64,000 bases of DNA. Source: Conchocele bisecta (taxonomy: Eukaryota > Mollusca > Bivalvia > Lucinida > Thyasiridae). The position numbers and the translations under genes were made by a program. The notes beneath the pieces were generated by a model. The model saw only the letters and a list, made by a program, of their open reading frames with translations. It did not search any database and was not told where the DNA came from. How positions within the stretch are numbered: position 1 is the stretch's first letter; each line of letters opens with the position of its first letter. Below, piece by piece: positions 53,913-64,000 of the stretch. The DNA lies in NCBI GenBank assembly GCA_029237695.1, contig CM055273.1:56285968-56349967 (forward strand), written 5' to 3'.

Positions 53913-56900
53913 TTAAAGAGGTTCCGTATGTATTCCGTCCGATAACACGCGTCTTTTATCGTAGTACACCGATAGTCCTAATTTTCGTTGACAGTACGTT
54001 TTCATAACGCCGTCTTTCATTTTAAATCCTGTATTTTGCGCTACATCTATAATGTGTTTTCCATCTTCTGTAGTTTCGCTTAGTACTCGTTTATATCTAT
54101 CCCAATTTAAATCGTTAGTTCCCTTGGACATTCCTTTCGCGGAGCTTTTATTAATTGAATTAAATTTTTCTACGAAATAACACTTACTAGATAACGCTAT
54201 CGCCCTATCTCCGCTAAATTCCATTTTGAAAAGTCCTGGTTCTCTATTACTCCATTTATCCCAAGCCAACCATTTCTTTTTTTCTTTTTCAAACTCGTCT
54301 AGTAAGTTAGGTCTAATCAATTCCTCTATCGTTTTTCCATTAACTCCTATATACATACTATCCGTGTCCATCTGTATTAATTCGAAGTCTTCTCTTTTTT
54401 TACGTATTTGTCTAGAAATTCGTAGTAAAATTCCAACATTCTCAATTTAGCTAGTTGATAAACCGCTATTCCGCAGTGGAATGGTCTCTTTACTGAGCAC
54501 CGAGGTTTTCTTGAAGATATTTCGTACGCATCTCCTATCTCTTCCAAATCGTCAAAATACGCGGATCTTAATGCTTTGTCAACACATGTTTCATCTCGCG
54601 TATATGTCGTATTTAAATGTCTCTCCGTTGCCTCTATCATTTTTCCGCAACACGAGTTTCCTAATAATTTCATTATGTCTGCCACCGGTTTCTTATTCGG
54701 TTCTACATCCCCCGTTCGTCTTGCGGCTGTAACTTCTTTAGCGAACCATTCGAAGGGTTTACCACTAATATAATCTATAACACGATGAACTCGCGTTATT
54801 TCTAGGCCGTGTTTTAAATACCATTTCAACAGTGGCGCGTACAGCAATACTTTAGTGGCCGACATAGATCCCACCAATTTTCTTCCGTTTCCTCTAGTTC
54901 GGCCAGTATCATTTAAATATTTTAACATGTGCGCGGGAACTTCATCAACCTCTACTTCTCTGTTTATAAAAAGTGGAGACATTTCGGAAAACTTATCTTT
55001 TAAGTTGCGTGGAACTTCTATATCCACCTCCGCAAACCCAAACCAGTCTCCGGATAAAACTCTTTTACTAAACTTTTTAATAAGTTTAGGATTATGTGGG
55101 TTATTTATATGATGTATAGTTTCTTTCCCACACGGCATCTCTTTATTTAACGTAGATAAATATAACGCGTTTGCGTCGTACCCCAAAACAGCCTCGCAAG
55201 GTTTGGAACCCACTCTAATATTTGAAACACCGGCTTCCGCATATCGCGTAAATACTATCGATGGACCACCAACTAGAGCGTCTTTCATCATTTTGTATGT
55301 TTCTTTTTTCGGTGCGCATAGAGCATCCTCCGGTATAATCGTCTTTGAAGATTTTTGTTCTTTAATGGTTCCTCTCAATAAATATTGTATAGCCACACCC
55401 GGTAGTGTTACCGCGTCTTTGAAAATATCTACACCCCTGTGTTTATAAAATTCACACATTTTTCCCACAGCTTCTAGGAACGGTGCTACATCTAAATCGT
55501 TATAATATTTCAACCAATCTCTGAAAGTTTTCATATTATTTTCTTCGAAAATTCTAAGACATTTACTTAATTCCGTTTCGTCTAGTAACATTTTCCCAGA
55601 TAGTTTGGAATACCAATTCTCTATATCCGGTAGTCCCGGGTAATCTAGCTTGTCTGTAGAATCGAACCACTCGTAAGGAAAGAAAGATTTCTGTCCTTTG
55701 CAGTCGTAGGCTTTTATCCAACTATCGTAACTTACACCGGGTCCTAGGTAAAGTATTACATCAAGAAATCTAAACTCCGGAGTAAATAGAAATATTGTCG
55801 CGCTCGTCCTTTTTCCAACCATTACTTTCTTCGTTGTTGATGACAGTTCACCTACTAAATATTTCTTTATTAAATTTATATCATACTTACTGCTGCTAAG
55901 ACCTATAACCGGTACTTGATCTATCCACTGGGCGATTTGTTTTTCGCGTAAATATTCCGTATTAAATTCGTATCTTGACCATACTTCTTCTCTTATAGCT
56001 TTTCCCCTGACTTTCAAATCTTCTGCGAATTTTTCTATAAGTTTTGCGGGATCTTTATCACAAATATGAGTTACCGTTCCTGAGAAGTTATCTCCTATAC
56101 TAACGCTTACCGGAACGTGCTCAGCTTCGTACTCTAAACTATTACCGGTAGTTTCAACTTCTGGCTGGAGATACGCCTCAAAATCGTATACTATCTGATA
56201 TGGATAAAGAGTAGTGTCGCAACCGATCTTTATATCTTTACCCGTTCTTCGAAATTCGCATTCCCACATAACTACTAGGTTGAATTCTTTGCTTTTTCTA
56301 ATAACTTTATCTCTTCTCATTGTGGATGCGCGTTCTTCTTTTTTATGCTTTGCATGAATCTCACACCCGTGCCAGTAACAGCCGTGATATTGATATACGG
56401 TATTGGTTTCTGGACAGTATCCATCTACCGGAGCTCCTAAAATCCATCTTTCACCTCCGTGTCCGCACTGTTCGTGGTGAATGTGAATTCCCTCCCGCTT
56501 TTCCACAGAGTGCATCCAATCGATCGCACCATAACTGTTAAAACCTTTTGGGTAGAACGCTTTCTCGAACGACGAACGCGGGCGCTCTAAATAATTACCA
56601 TCGCATATTACTTTTGTCTCACCTCTCATACATGTTGGTCCGTGTCTCTTCATATTACTCGCTTTCGTGAATTTCTGTTTGCAATTATCGCAGGCGTAAA
56701 TTTTAGATAGGTTTTTAAGGTTTTTTATCAGAAATGCGTGATTATTAAACAGTCCTATTGTCATTGGTTTATTACCTATTGCATCATAGTGCGCTGGTAC
56801 CTTTTTCAACCACCATACGTCACATTTGGTGGGTTGATATACTTCTATACCAATTTTAAAAAACTCTTCAACCTTTTTCAGATCGGAAAAAGGAATTGGT

Positions 56901-57852
56901 GAAACCACATTACTACCGAAATATTGCTTACTAAGTTCTTTCGCTTTTTCTGTACATCTGTCAGGTCTGATCTTTTTATCAAGGTGCATAGCTAGACACC
57001 TGAACAGACAAAGGTCGTCATTATACTTATCTAAAGAATACATACCTTTTCTATTCCTCAACCATTCTGGAAGTTCTCCTCCCGCTGCTTCTTTGGATTG
57101 TAGTCCCAAATCTATTCCCCTACTGCCCTGTATTAACTTTACAAAAACCTCTACCCATCTTACAAACTTCCACTTTGTATTCGGTCTGTCTATTTTATCG
57201 GACATTATTCGTGTTTGCTCCTTATCTGACAACCATTTTTTAACGGTTTTCATTGATGATAGTGGTTCGCTACCACCGAGATTTTTGTGAAATATTATAG
57301 TTTTAGGTTTTCCATTTTTGTTTCCTCCAATAATGTTTCTAGCTTGTAAGAATATGAATATCTCAAATAAAAATGTGTTGTTAGATACGGAGCGATTTTA
57401 TCGGACATGCGTTCAGACTCGTTAATGTCAATGTTTTTACGAAAGGATAATGCAACTACCCGTCTTCCCTTTTCTACCTTTTCCAATGTTTCATCGTGAG
57501 CCCCCAATATTTCTTCACCTTTTTCCACTATCGCGCTAACGATAGATTTTTTCTTATTATTTTGGCATCTAATTTGGGACAAATTATTTGTGCTTGAAGG
57601 TTTGATTACACTAGCCCTTAACCCCGCAATACTTTCTTTTTGAATTCTGTTACCTACTTCCTCCGCTTTGGATATATCAATAAAGGCTCCTCGTTTGTGG
57701 GCGCGGGTAAACCGCTTCATAAACGCCTCATTCTTTGTGGAGTTTATCAGATTTGTCAACCCCCTAACTCTCAACCGTTTACTATAAGTAATCCCTAGAT
57801 TCTCAAACTTTCTAGTTCTGGCGTTATCATATTTTCTGTAATATACTTTTGT
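53913..57852 (-). pseudogene. E3 DNA polymerase B (protein-primed type), two frameshifts
   Basis: Read leftward. The long intact frame (57253-54377, 958 codons) has a C2H2-like finger (CDNC...H...C, ~188-208) and an endonuclease-like segment (VDGYCPET, YHGCYWHGC, WECEF, ~275-333). Exonuclease motifs follow: VYDFEAY (~356), GLSSSKYDINL (~451) and YYNDLDVAPF (~583). The palm carries motif A GYDANALYLS (~691) and motif B KLLGNSCCGK (~863). Motif C MDTDS opens the next frame (54371-53913) after a break at ~54375. Upstream, 57295-57850 on minus looks like the missing N-terminus in another frame, with a break near 57310. The 57853-57921 part of that frame is TIR-like sequence and probably not coding. 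Total about 1,300 residues, normal for the family. Confidence 0.9.
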
Positions 57853-57914
57853 ATAACCTATGAGATTTATCTGTTCAATTGGACATGAAAAATTTACACA
57901 TGATGTTTTTTTCA
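57853..57914 (-). promoter_or_regulatory. Internal copy of the TIR subterminal motif, upstream of polB
   Basis: tataacctatgagatttatc plus tgttcaattgg matches 58615-58650 in the same orientation, and 42945-42985 in reverse. In all three places it lies just upstream of a gene: end gene A, end gene B, and polymerase B. It also forms an inverted repeat with aattggacatgaaaaa / tttttcatgtccaatt around 57875-57924, next to the divergent zinc-finger gene. A shared promoter or binding site is the simplest reading. Confidence 0.65.
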
Positions 57915-57962
57915 TGTCCAATTAAATATAAACATATACATATATATACAAAAAAAATAATA

Positions 57963-58227
57963 ATGGAGTGTGCTACTTGTTGTAAGACTTTTGCTTGTAA
58001 AGACTATCTACGAAGACATATATCGAGACGTAGAAAGTTTCCTTGTGTCGCCCACAATTTCAATGCCCCAGATGCCCCTGTAAGTTCGTTAGTGCCCAAA
58101 CTCTTTGTAGACATAAGCAACTACGCTGCCCTGTGGCTAGGGGGAACGTGGTAGACTAGAGTTGGTAGAGTTAGTTGCTGATCTTCAAGTTAAATTAGAC
58201 CTATTGGGGAGAAAAAACTCTGAATAA
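57963..58227 (+). pseudogene. E3 C2H2 zinc-finger protein, frameshifted
   Basis: MECATCCKTFACKDYLRRH is one C2H2-type finger (with H or C as last ligand). A second finger (CPRCPCKF...RHKQLRC) sits in another frame from about 58060 to a stop at 58157-58159. A Leu-rich coiled tail in a third frame ends at 58227. It is the counterpart of the E2 ORF at 34130, which also begins MEC, and diverges from polymerase B. Probably a DNA-binding regulator. The tail overlaps the extended frame of end gene B, so its true end is uncertain. Confidence 0.55.
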
Positions 58228-58353
58228 AATTTTTCTTCATATGGAAGATTTGATTCAAATAAATCACTAATTTCTTCCGTTTCTTCGTAGAAAAACGTAT
58301 CCGTAAACGAATCGTTGATTTTAAACAGTTTTATAAAATTAGCTCCATTCTCT

Positions 58354-58584
58354 TCAACTAGTCGTTTTGTCGATCCTATTTAGTCGCTTCATTTCGCGAA
58401 TTTGGCTCTTATAATTATCACATAATTTTCGGGATAATATTGAAAATGCAACTCTTTTATCGGCGCGTAATAAATTACGCTGATATTTCATGTAATCTAT
58501 TTCGCATAATGATTTCATTTTATAGTAAAATTCGTCAACAAGGTCATTACAAAATTCCACTTCCCATTCTATTACTTTATCCAT
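58354..58584 (-). CDS. E3 end gene B (76 codons, related to end gene A)
   Basis: Starts at the inner edge of the right TIR and reads inward, the mirror of 43005-43271. The shared core includes DYMKYQRNLLRADK and QIREMKRLNRI. After the stop another frame stays open to about 58185 with KLFKINDSFTDTFFYEE. The KINDSF stretch is also found after gene A, so both genes seem shortened by a frameshift. N-termini differ more than the core, so this is a duplicated gene under some constraint and not just a recent TIR copy. Confidence 0.55.
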   Translation of the reverse strand: MDKVIEWEVEFCNDLVDEFYYKMKSLCEIDYMKYQRNLLRADKRVAFSILSRKLCDNYKSQIREMKRLNRIDKTTS

Positions 58585-58812
58585 TTTGTAAATATGATTT
58601 GTTATAATGGTTTGTTATAACCTATGAGATTTATCTGTTCAATTGGAAAAACATGATGTATTTATGACACCAATTGTCACGTTTTTTGTGTTGGTGACCA
58701 GTTTGTGCTATTGGACGAAAACGGTGTTTTTCGGGGGGCGGTGGAGTAGTATATAGGGTGGAGAAATGATACCACCGTTAGGTGGTATCATTTTGACTCC
58801 CTATATACTACT
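58585..58812. repeat. E3 right terminal inverted repeat
   Basis: Inverse of 42790-43004, with a short insertion (caaatcatatttac) before gene B. The outer 68 bp (58745-58812) are the same self-complementary hairpin in the opposite orientation. Followed by TAGTT and then intron 1 of the host gene. Confidence 0.9.
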
Positions 58813-59712
58813 TAGTTTGTTTCAGTCCTCCGATATATCGGTGTCGGGCGGGGCTGGACTTTAACTACATGTAACTACTGTAATAACGTGTAACCTACCC
58901 AGCTGCATGTCAGCACTATTACATGTACATCGTGTGTGGTGTGTTTTTAATCCATATACATGTAGTTATATTTCATATAAAGAATCACACATACTTAGGT
59001 AACATAGTCATGCACCGATGGTTTTTCAAATTTTCGTTGTATAACATTACATTCCGTATATTTTGTTTCCAGAAAGTGAGCAGGTGACAGGCTCATTGAA
59101 AGCTCGAGGGGCATTCAATAAGTTACATGCATTGCATGAAGCTGGCAGTGACGTATTTACACAAGGGATTATCACTGCTTCAACGGGGAATCATGGACTC
59201 GGATGCGTAAGTTGAATTGGTATAAACATGTTAAACATTAAACATTTAAAAAAATAAACAAAGAAACATTTATTTTTTATTTTGAAAATGGTCTGTGCTT
59301 TAAACACGTTGTTACATACTGAATGCAATTTGGTACCGGGACCAGGATTATATTTTTTGTTAGAAACATATTTAGTTTACCATCTAATTGTAAAATGGTT
59401 TAACGTCAGAGGAACAGCAAATGTCAGAGATTGGTCCTCGGTTTCAAGTCTCATCCTAACGACACGTTGGGATAGCAAATATTGTTACATGCCATGGGCA
59501 TGAACACACATCAACCGGTAATGTAAGTCAATGCTCTATCACTAAACTAAACCAAATGCTGTTCAATATCCAAAATACAGGCATAAAATACATTCAGTTG
59601 AATGTTTGAAAATGTTTCGTTGACGTTACAGTGGAAAATTAAAATATGGCATCTCTCAAACATATGATTTCTTGGCATGGCTTAATCAAAACTTTAACCA
59701 TACTGTACATTG

Positions 59713-59792
59713 CTTGTTTGTTTGTTGGGGTTTAACGGCCTATCAACAGCTAAGGTCATTTAAGGCCGAGTCAATGGGTTTAGTACTAAATC
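59713..59792 (+). mobile_element. SINE-like repeat head, copy 6
   Basis: gtttgtttgttggggtttaa, cggcctatcaacagctaagg, then tcatttaaggccgag and gggtttagtactaaatccca. Only the head is present; a tacatg repeat follows. Confidence 0.55.
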
Positions 59793-60844
59793 CCATATAT
59801 TACCTGTACACGTACATGTACATGTACATGTTCAATACTGTACATTGACATCGAAATCCGTTGCATGTACATGTACGATCAAGTGGTGTTAAAATATGAA
59901 GAAAAACATGCGCAATCTTTTTAGCAAGTACATGTAGTATTATATTGAAGTCAATATAACCTGTATGTTTATGTTGTATTGTTTATTGTTGGCAGATGAC
60001 ACTTTACCCAATGATAAGCAACTATTCAAAAAAGAACATCATTTCCATAAACATATGTTGTATTAAACCTTGTCGGTCTGGTCACACACACATTGTCTCC
60101 AATGTTGAAAGAAAGTAATTTAAAACAGCAGACGACAGTGTTCGGTTCCCGTCTGGTACATGTAAGGGTTAAATATTCATGTATTCATTTATTTCCAGCT
60201 ATTTGCAGCCAAGTCATGCGACTGTACTGCGGAGGTATTTTGTCATGAAAGTGCGAACAAGTCCAAATTAGAGTCGTTGAAGGCATATGGCGGAAATATA
60301 ACACATTTCGGACAGGATTGTGTGGATGCTGAAATTAAAACCCGACAAACAGCAAAGGTGGGGATTTAAAGATGCAATGGATTTTCACATAATGTATGAC
60401 TATTATTTTGGTTGTATTATTCCATCATGAATGATTCCATCATGAATGATTCCATCATTAATCCTTTGGATAGTGTGTGAAGCATGATCATGGGCAGGTC
60501 CGTTCAAACCAACTATGTTTTAGCACATTATATGTAAAACATGTATGCTTTCCATAATATGAATTTCCACGGAATAGTATTTGTGTTAAAGTTCTCTTGT
60601 GCACATTTAAATCCCATATACACACCTGTTTTGATTATACCACATATACTTGTACTACAGTTCAAGTTGCTATTATTTTGTTGTTAGTAACACTTTATAA
60701 ATGCATCATTGTTATACTGTACTTCCATAAATGGTAAACTGTTACATAATTACAGTCCCTAAAGTTCTAGCGTCTGTATTATAGGATAATTAGTTCGTGT
60801 TTGCTTCATGGGCTACTCAATGTTATTAATGTTAATACATGTGA

Positions 60845-61203
60845 ATAATTCCAGCACACAAATATTTACACAATTTCCTAACATTTGATTGGTCCGTAGC
60901 AAATCTCTGTCCAAAATTTATATCCCAGTAAACTCCATGCCGAACTACTTTCCGTAACCGTGAGGCGCAATTAAAATAATTCTTAAGAAAACGGAAAATA
61001 AACACATTTTCTTGATGAATTTATTTCAAATGCTGGAATTATAAGGAATGAATGGCCTTTTTGTTGAATTCATCGGGGATATAAACTTGGAAAAGTCGCG
61101 GGAATACTGGACGAGGCCTTCCGGCCTTCGTCCAGTATTCCCGCGACTTTTCCAAGTTTATACCCCGATAAATTCCACAAAAAGGCCATTCATTCCTATA
61201 ATA
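60845..61203. mobile_element. Composite foldback element, copy 3, in intron 3 of the second gene copy
   Basis: Same order as 19330-19687: the MITE arm (aattccagcac to tgctggaattat) then the palindrome at about 61042-61201. It sits in intron 3 here but in intron 5 of copy 1, so these are independent insertions, not shared by duplication. Confidence 0.8.
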
Positions 61204-61369
61204 AGTATTCTGCATGAAATGGGTTAATATTATCATGTCAAATAATAACCGGTCTGCAGAGGGGTTTCAGTATGATATACCATTGCACTATGCGTACTTC
61301 GATGTAGCATTATACTGTTTACATTGTTTACAAATGGCACCATTTTGTTACATCTGCTATTATCATAAA

Positions 61370-61620
61370 TGTGGCTGTGACTGAAGAACTGCGGCTTATG
61401 GGTTTTACGACCACTGTATATCCAGATCAAACTGTGTATTCGCAGTCTGATCAGGGTCTTCACTGTTTGCCATTGGATCAATGGAGGACCTGTCATTCGT
61501 CTAACATCCAATCTATCGTATTCAGGCTACGGGAGTGTGCTATTTAATCACGAGCTGAACAGGTCACAAATCCCATAAGCCCATTTCTCCAGTGACAGTC
61601 ACATATCGTCTATCACCATA
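61370..61620. repeat. Interspersed repeat shared with 17740-17900 and 26476-26800
   Basis: ggcttatgggttttacgacc, ctgtatatccagatca and tgatcagggtcttcactg mark the family. It precedes exon 4 in both gene copies, so this one predates the duplication. Confidence 0.5.
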
Positions 61621-61838
61621 CTTGCTGCTAATATTCTACCAACTGTTTCAGGAGCGAAATGTCCCATACGTGTCACCATACAATGATCTGGATGTCGTCG
61701 CTGGTCAAGGCACGATGGGGTGGGTGTATGCACTGGTCTACCATTTACGTATAGATACATCATTTTGCAGGCAATACTTTGTCAGGCCACACAATGGTAC
61801 AACAGTATAAAAGTACAAAAGAAAGTATTCTTTTATAC

Positions 61839-63245
61839 AAAACAAGAGGGCCATTGTGGCCTTATATCGCTCACCTGGTTATTATATATATGCATGAAAA
61901 TCTGAGAGAGCTTTATACATTCATTATTGTTTTGTCGAAACCAGTCTGGTGATTATAATGGGAAGACATTGTTTAAATATATGTCCAACTTTATACGGCG
62001 GCTATCTTGGATTATGTGACGAGCTCCAATTTGAAAATATGTAAATGTTTCACAGAAAGACAATAACTATGAAATTTGGCCAGCATCGGCCAAGCGGTTA
62101 GCAAAGAAAAGCATGAAAAGCATAAGAAAAGCCTGTTTGAAAGCTCTAATAAAAAGATACCGGTTTGACTTTTTGGCTGACGTAATCATCAAGTTTCAAT
62201 AAAAACTGCTTCAGAGCGATCGTCTACTCAATACCTTCTATTTGATGTACAATATGGCCATATTTGCTAAAATGTGAAAATTGACCGCTAATTGACCCGC
62301 CGTGCCCTGCTCAATTTTGACCCCGGGCCACCATTTTAAGCATCTGGCCTACTTTTCTATGGCGGCCATCTTGGATTAGGCGACGACATCCATTTTAACA
62401 AATATTGAAAGACACCCACGCACCATAACTGTGAAGTTTGACACCATCGGCCAAGCGTTCACGAGAAAAAGACGTTGAATCTAGATTAAAAGGATCATCT
62501 TTCGACCTTTCGGCTGCGATCTCGGATGACGTAATCATCCGATTTCGATAACAAATGCCCTAGGGTGATCGTCTCCTCGATATCTTCGATTTGATATAAA
62601 ACATGACCATATTCGGTCAAATTTTAAATTTGACCCCTACTTGACACCACCCATTCTTGATCCCCGGGTCATCATTTTAAAAAATCTGAAAGAGCATTGG
62701 CTATTGATCATTCCTGACAAGTTCGTCGAAATTGGTCAGGCGCTTCGTGAGAATATATATATTTTTTTTTTTTGATTTTGACCAAATTGTCTACGGCGGC
62801 CATCTTGGATTATGAAACGAGCTCCATTTTGACAAATATGGAAAGGTTTCACTCACGCACCATAACTGTGCATTTCGACAAAACATGCTCCCGAGTGCTT
62901 GTCTTGTCGATACCTTCGATTTGGCATAGGACATGACCATATTCGGTCAAATGTGAAATTTGACCCCTCCGGCCCCGCCCATTTTTGACCCCGCGGCCAC
63001 CATTTTAACAAATCTGAAACAGCGTTGAATATCGATAATTTCTGCCAAATTTCTTTGAAATCGGTCTGGCGGTTCGTGAGAAGATTTTTTAAGAATTTGA
63101 CCTACTTTTCCACGGCGGCCATCTTGGGGTTTACAATTCTGACGTGCCCCTACCCATAGTATATATCATCGATGTGAAGTTTGACCAACATTGGCCTAGC
63201 GGTTCGGGAGAAGACATTTGAAATTGTGGACGGACGACGACGGAC
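61839..63245 (+). repeat. Multi-unit interspersed repeat in intron 4 of the second copy
   Basis: Starts aaacaagagggccattgtgg with ccttatatcgctcacctg and ends with acggacgacgacggacgg. Inside, a ggcggccatcttggatta unit recurs near 61995, 62358, 62795 and 63113, each followed by cgag/cgac ctcca-ttt and a gacc-tattcggtcaaa segment. Units are ~360-440 bp and well diverged. No gene. Copy 1 lacks it in intron 4. Confidence 0.6.
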
Positions 63246-63446
63246 GGAAAGCGTAACAATAGATCACTTGACAATGTCATTATATCCACGGTATTATGTA
63301 ATACGTTAACAATAAATAGTGCGCACATGCACTCAACAGTGTCCGAAATGAGATCAGTGACAAAGTACTAATTCAGGACCTCATATAAGTTTCAAGTTCT
63401 TAAATCGGTAGACAATTGTCTGAAAATAATATTTCTTGGTACAACT

Positions 63447-63698
63447 TTAACCCTTTCAACCCTAAGGAACTGGAATGGACTGTGATATGCTAATGTTCCG
63501 ACCAATCCAATGGTCACAAAATGATTTTCAGATTCGTCCATTTATCAAAAGGGCGTGTTTTTGTTCTAAGAAATATGAAAATTACTTGAAAAAAGTGCAG
63601 ATCCTGATGAGACGGCTCGTTACGAGCCGGCTCATCTGGATCTGCACGTACTGTTTGCATAAACCACTATAGCGGGCTTTCGGGTTCAAAGGGTTAAT
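63447..63698. mobile_element. TTAA-ended MITE-like element with internal hairpin
   Basis: The ends ttaaccctttcaaccc and gggttcaaagggttaa are inverted repeats. The centre holds gtgcagatcctgatgagacg and its approximate inverse (63594-63650). It lies in intron 4 of the damaged gene copy. Copy 1 has no such insertion after the matching tttcttgatacaa. Confidence 0.65.
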
Positions 63699-63910
63699 TC
63701 TCTCTTAAGCTGATACGGGGAGGTTTTACGACAATATGTTGCATTAATTAATGTTCCTTTACTAACGTTGTAGACTGGAGATATATGAAGATCTGCCAGA
63801 TGTAGACTACGTCCTCGCCTCTGTAGGGGGCGGGAGTATGATAGCTGGGATAGCCGCATACTTGAAACACATCAACAAATCCATACAGGTATTACAACTC
63901 TAGACCAGTG

Positions 63911-64000
63911 AGGGAGTAATCCGAAATGCATTATTTCATATAGAACTAACGACTGCATATATTTATTTGATGATTAAAAGTATGCAGAATTAATATACTG
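63911..64000. mobile_element. Truncated MITE of family M1 at the window end
   Basis: gagggagtaat, aaatgcattatttcatatag and gatgattaaaagtatgcaga match 1160-1250. The outer TIR half is missing and the rest runs off the window. Confidence 0.7.

Larger units (their letters stand above)
42790..58812. mobile_element. E3: 16-kb Polinton/adintovirus-like element
   Basis: The inverted ends (AGTAGTATATAGGGAGTC...) are flanked by TAGTT at 42785-42789 and 58813-58817. The sequence after the right duplication (gtttgttt, cctccgatatatcggtg) aligns with uninterrupted intron 1 of copy 1 at about 14918-14938, confirming the boundary. The 5' AG and integrase-type staggered duplication fit the Polinton class. 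Contents: paired end genes, structural and membrane proteins on both strands, major capsid candidate, packaging ATPase, rve integrase, polymerase B and a zinc-finger protein. About half the genes carry frameshifts; the capsid and ATPase frames are intact. No Ulp1-type protease was recognised. Base composition differs: 47-54 kb is visibly richer in G+C than the polymerase end. Confidence 0.9.
42305..63888 (+). pseudogene. Second PLP-enzyme copy (exons 1-5 in window), damaged, hosting E3
   Basis: Exon equivalents are 42305-42511, 59073-59206, 60199-60357, 61652-61719 and 63774-63888; exons 6-8 would lie beyond the window. Intron sequences also align with copy 1, so this is a segmental tandem duplication. 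Exon 1 has a net 13-bp deletion (after gatgtgcaa) that shifts the frame and soon reaches TAA. Exon 2 reads GSLKARGA where copy 1 has GSFKARGA, but keeps the PLP lysine. Exon 5 has GGGS for GGGG in the phosphate loop. Intron 1 carries the 16-kb E3 element. Splice sites remain good, so a protein from a later start is not excluded. Confidence 0.75.

Noticed and set aside
42790..58812. Ulp1/adenain-type maturation protease in E3
   Set aside because: I looked for the His...Asp...Cys pattern in all E3 frames and saw none convincing. The gene may be absent or unrecognisable, so it is not annotated.
1..64000. tRNA or rRNA genes
   Set aside because: No cloverleaf with A and B boxes or rRNA core sequence was noticed. 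The only tRNA-related match is the 18-nt primer site at 4982.

Overview
The window looks like animal nuclear DNA, most probably from a bivalve mollusc. The evidence is a spliced eukaryotic gene with GT-AG introns, many MITE, SINE-like and foldback families, long G/C homopolymers, and interspersed repeats I associate with bivalves. The organism call rests on recall of those repeats, not on a search. No bacterial or organellar features are seen.

Layout. 1-10100: degenerate repeats, a MITE, then a hAT-like foldback element (1490-10100, 8-bp target duplication) into which a non-autonomous LTR retrotransposon (3172-9869) has inserted. 10.1-14.2 kb: non-coding, with G/C tracts and repeats. 14507-25457: an apparently intact 8-exon gene for a fold-type II PLP enzyme of the serine racemase / threonine ammonia-lyase family, with introns full of repeats. 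25.5-28.7 kb: repeats, including a 705-bp TTAA-flanked MITE (E1).

28674-40296 (E2): an 11.6-kb TTAA-flanked element sharing both termini with E1. It carries a decayed protein-primed-type DNA polymerase B, a zinc-finger ORF, a packaging-type ATPase and a chromodomain integrase, but no recognisable capsid gene. 40.85 kb to the end: a second, damaged copy of the PLP-enzyme gene (exons 1-5 in the window). Its first intron holds E3 (42790-58812), a 16-kb Polinton/adintovirus-like element with terminal inverted repeats and a TAGTT target duplication. E3 has about 18 genes, including an intact major-capsid candidate, an intact packaging ATPase, an rve integrase and a polymerase B, plus a block of small membrane and structural proteins. 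Many of the others carry frameshifts.

How it fits together. E3 keeps the replication (polB), integration (integrase) and virion (capsid, ATPase, structural proteins) modules of a virus-like transposon. E2 is a different lineage: its polymerase domains are in another order, its integrase is a different type, and it lacks the virion module. The intact first gene copy supplies an empty-site reference for the E3 insertion. The most notable points are the self-complementary E3 ends, the two related genes facing inward at the E3 ends, a third copy of the subterminal motif before polB, and the TTAA-flanked pair E2/E1.
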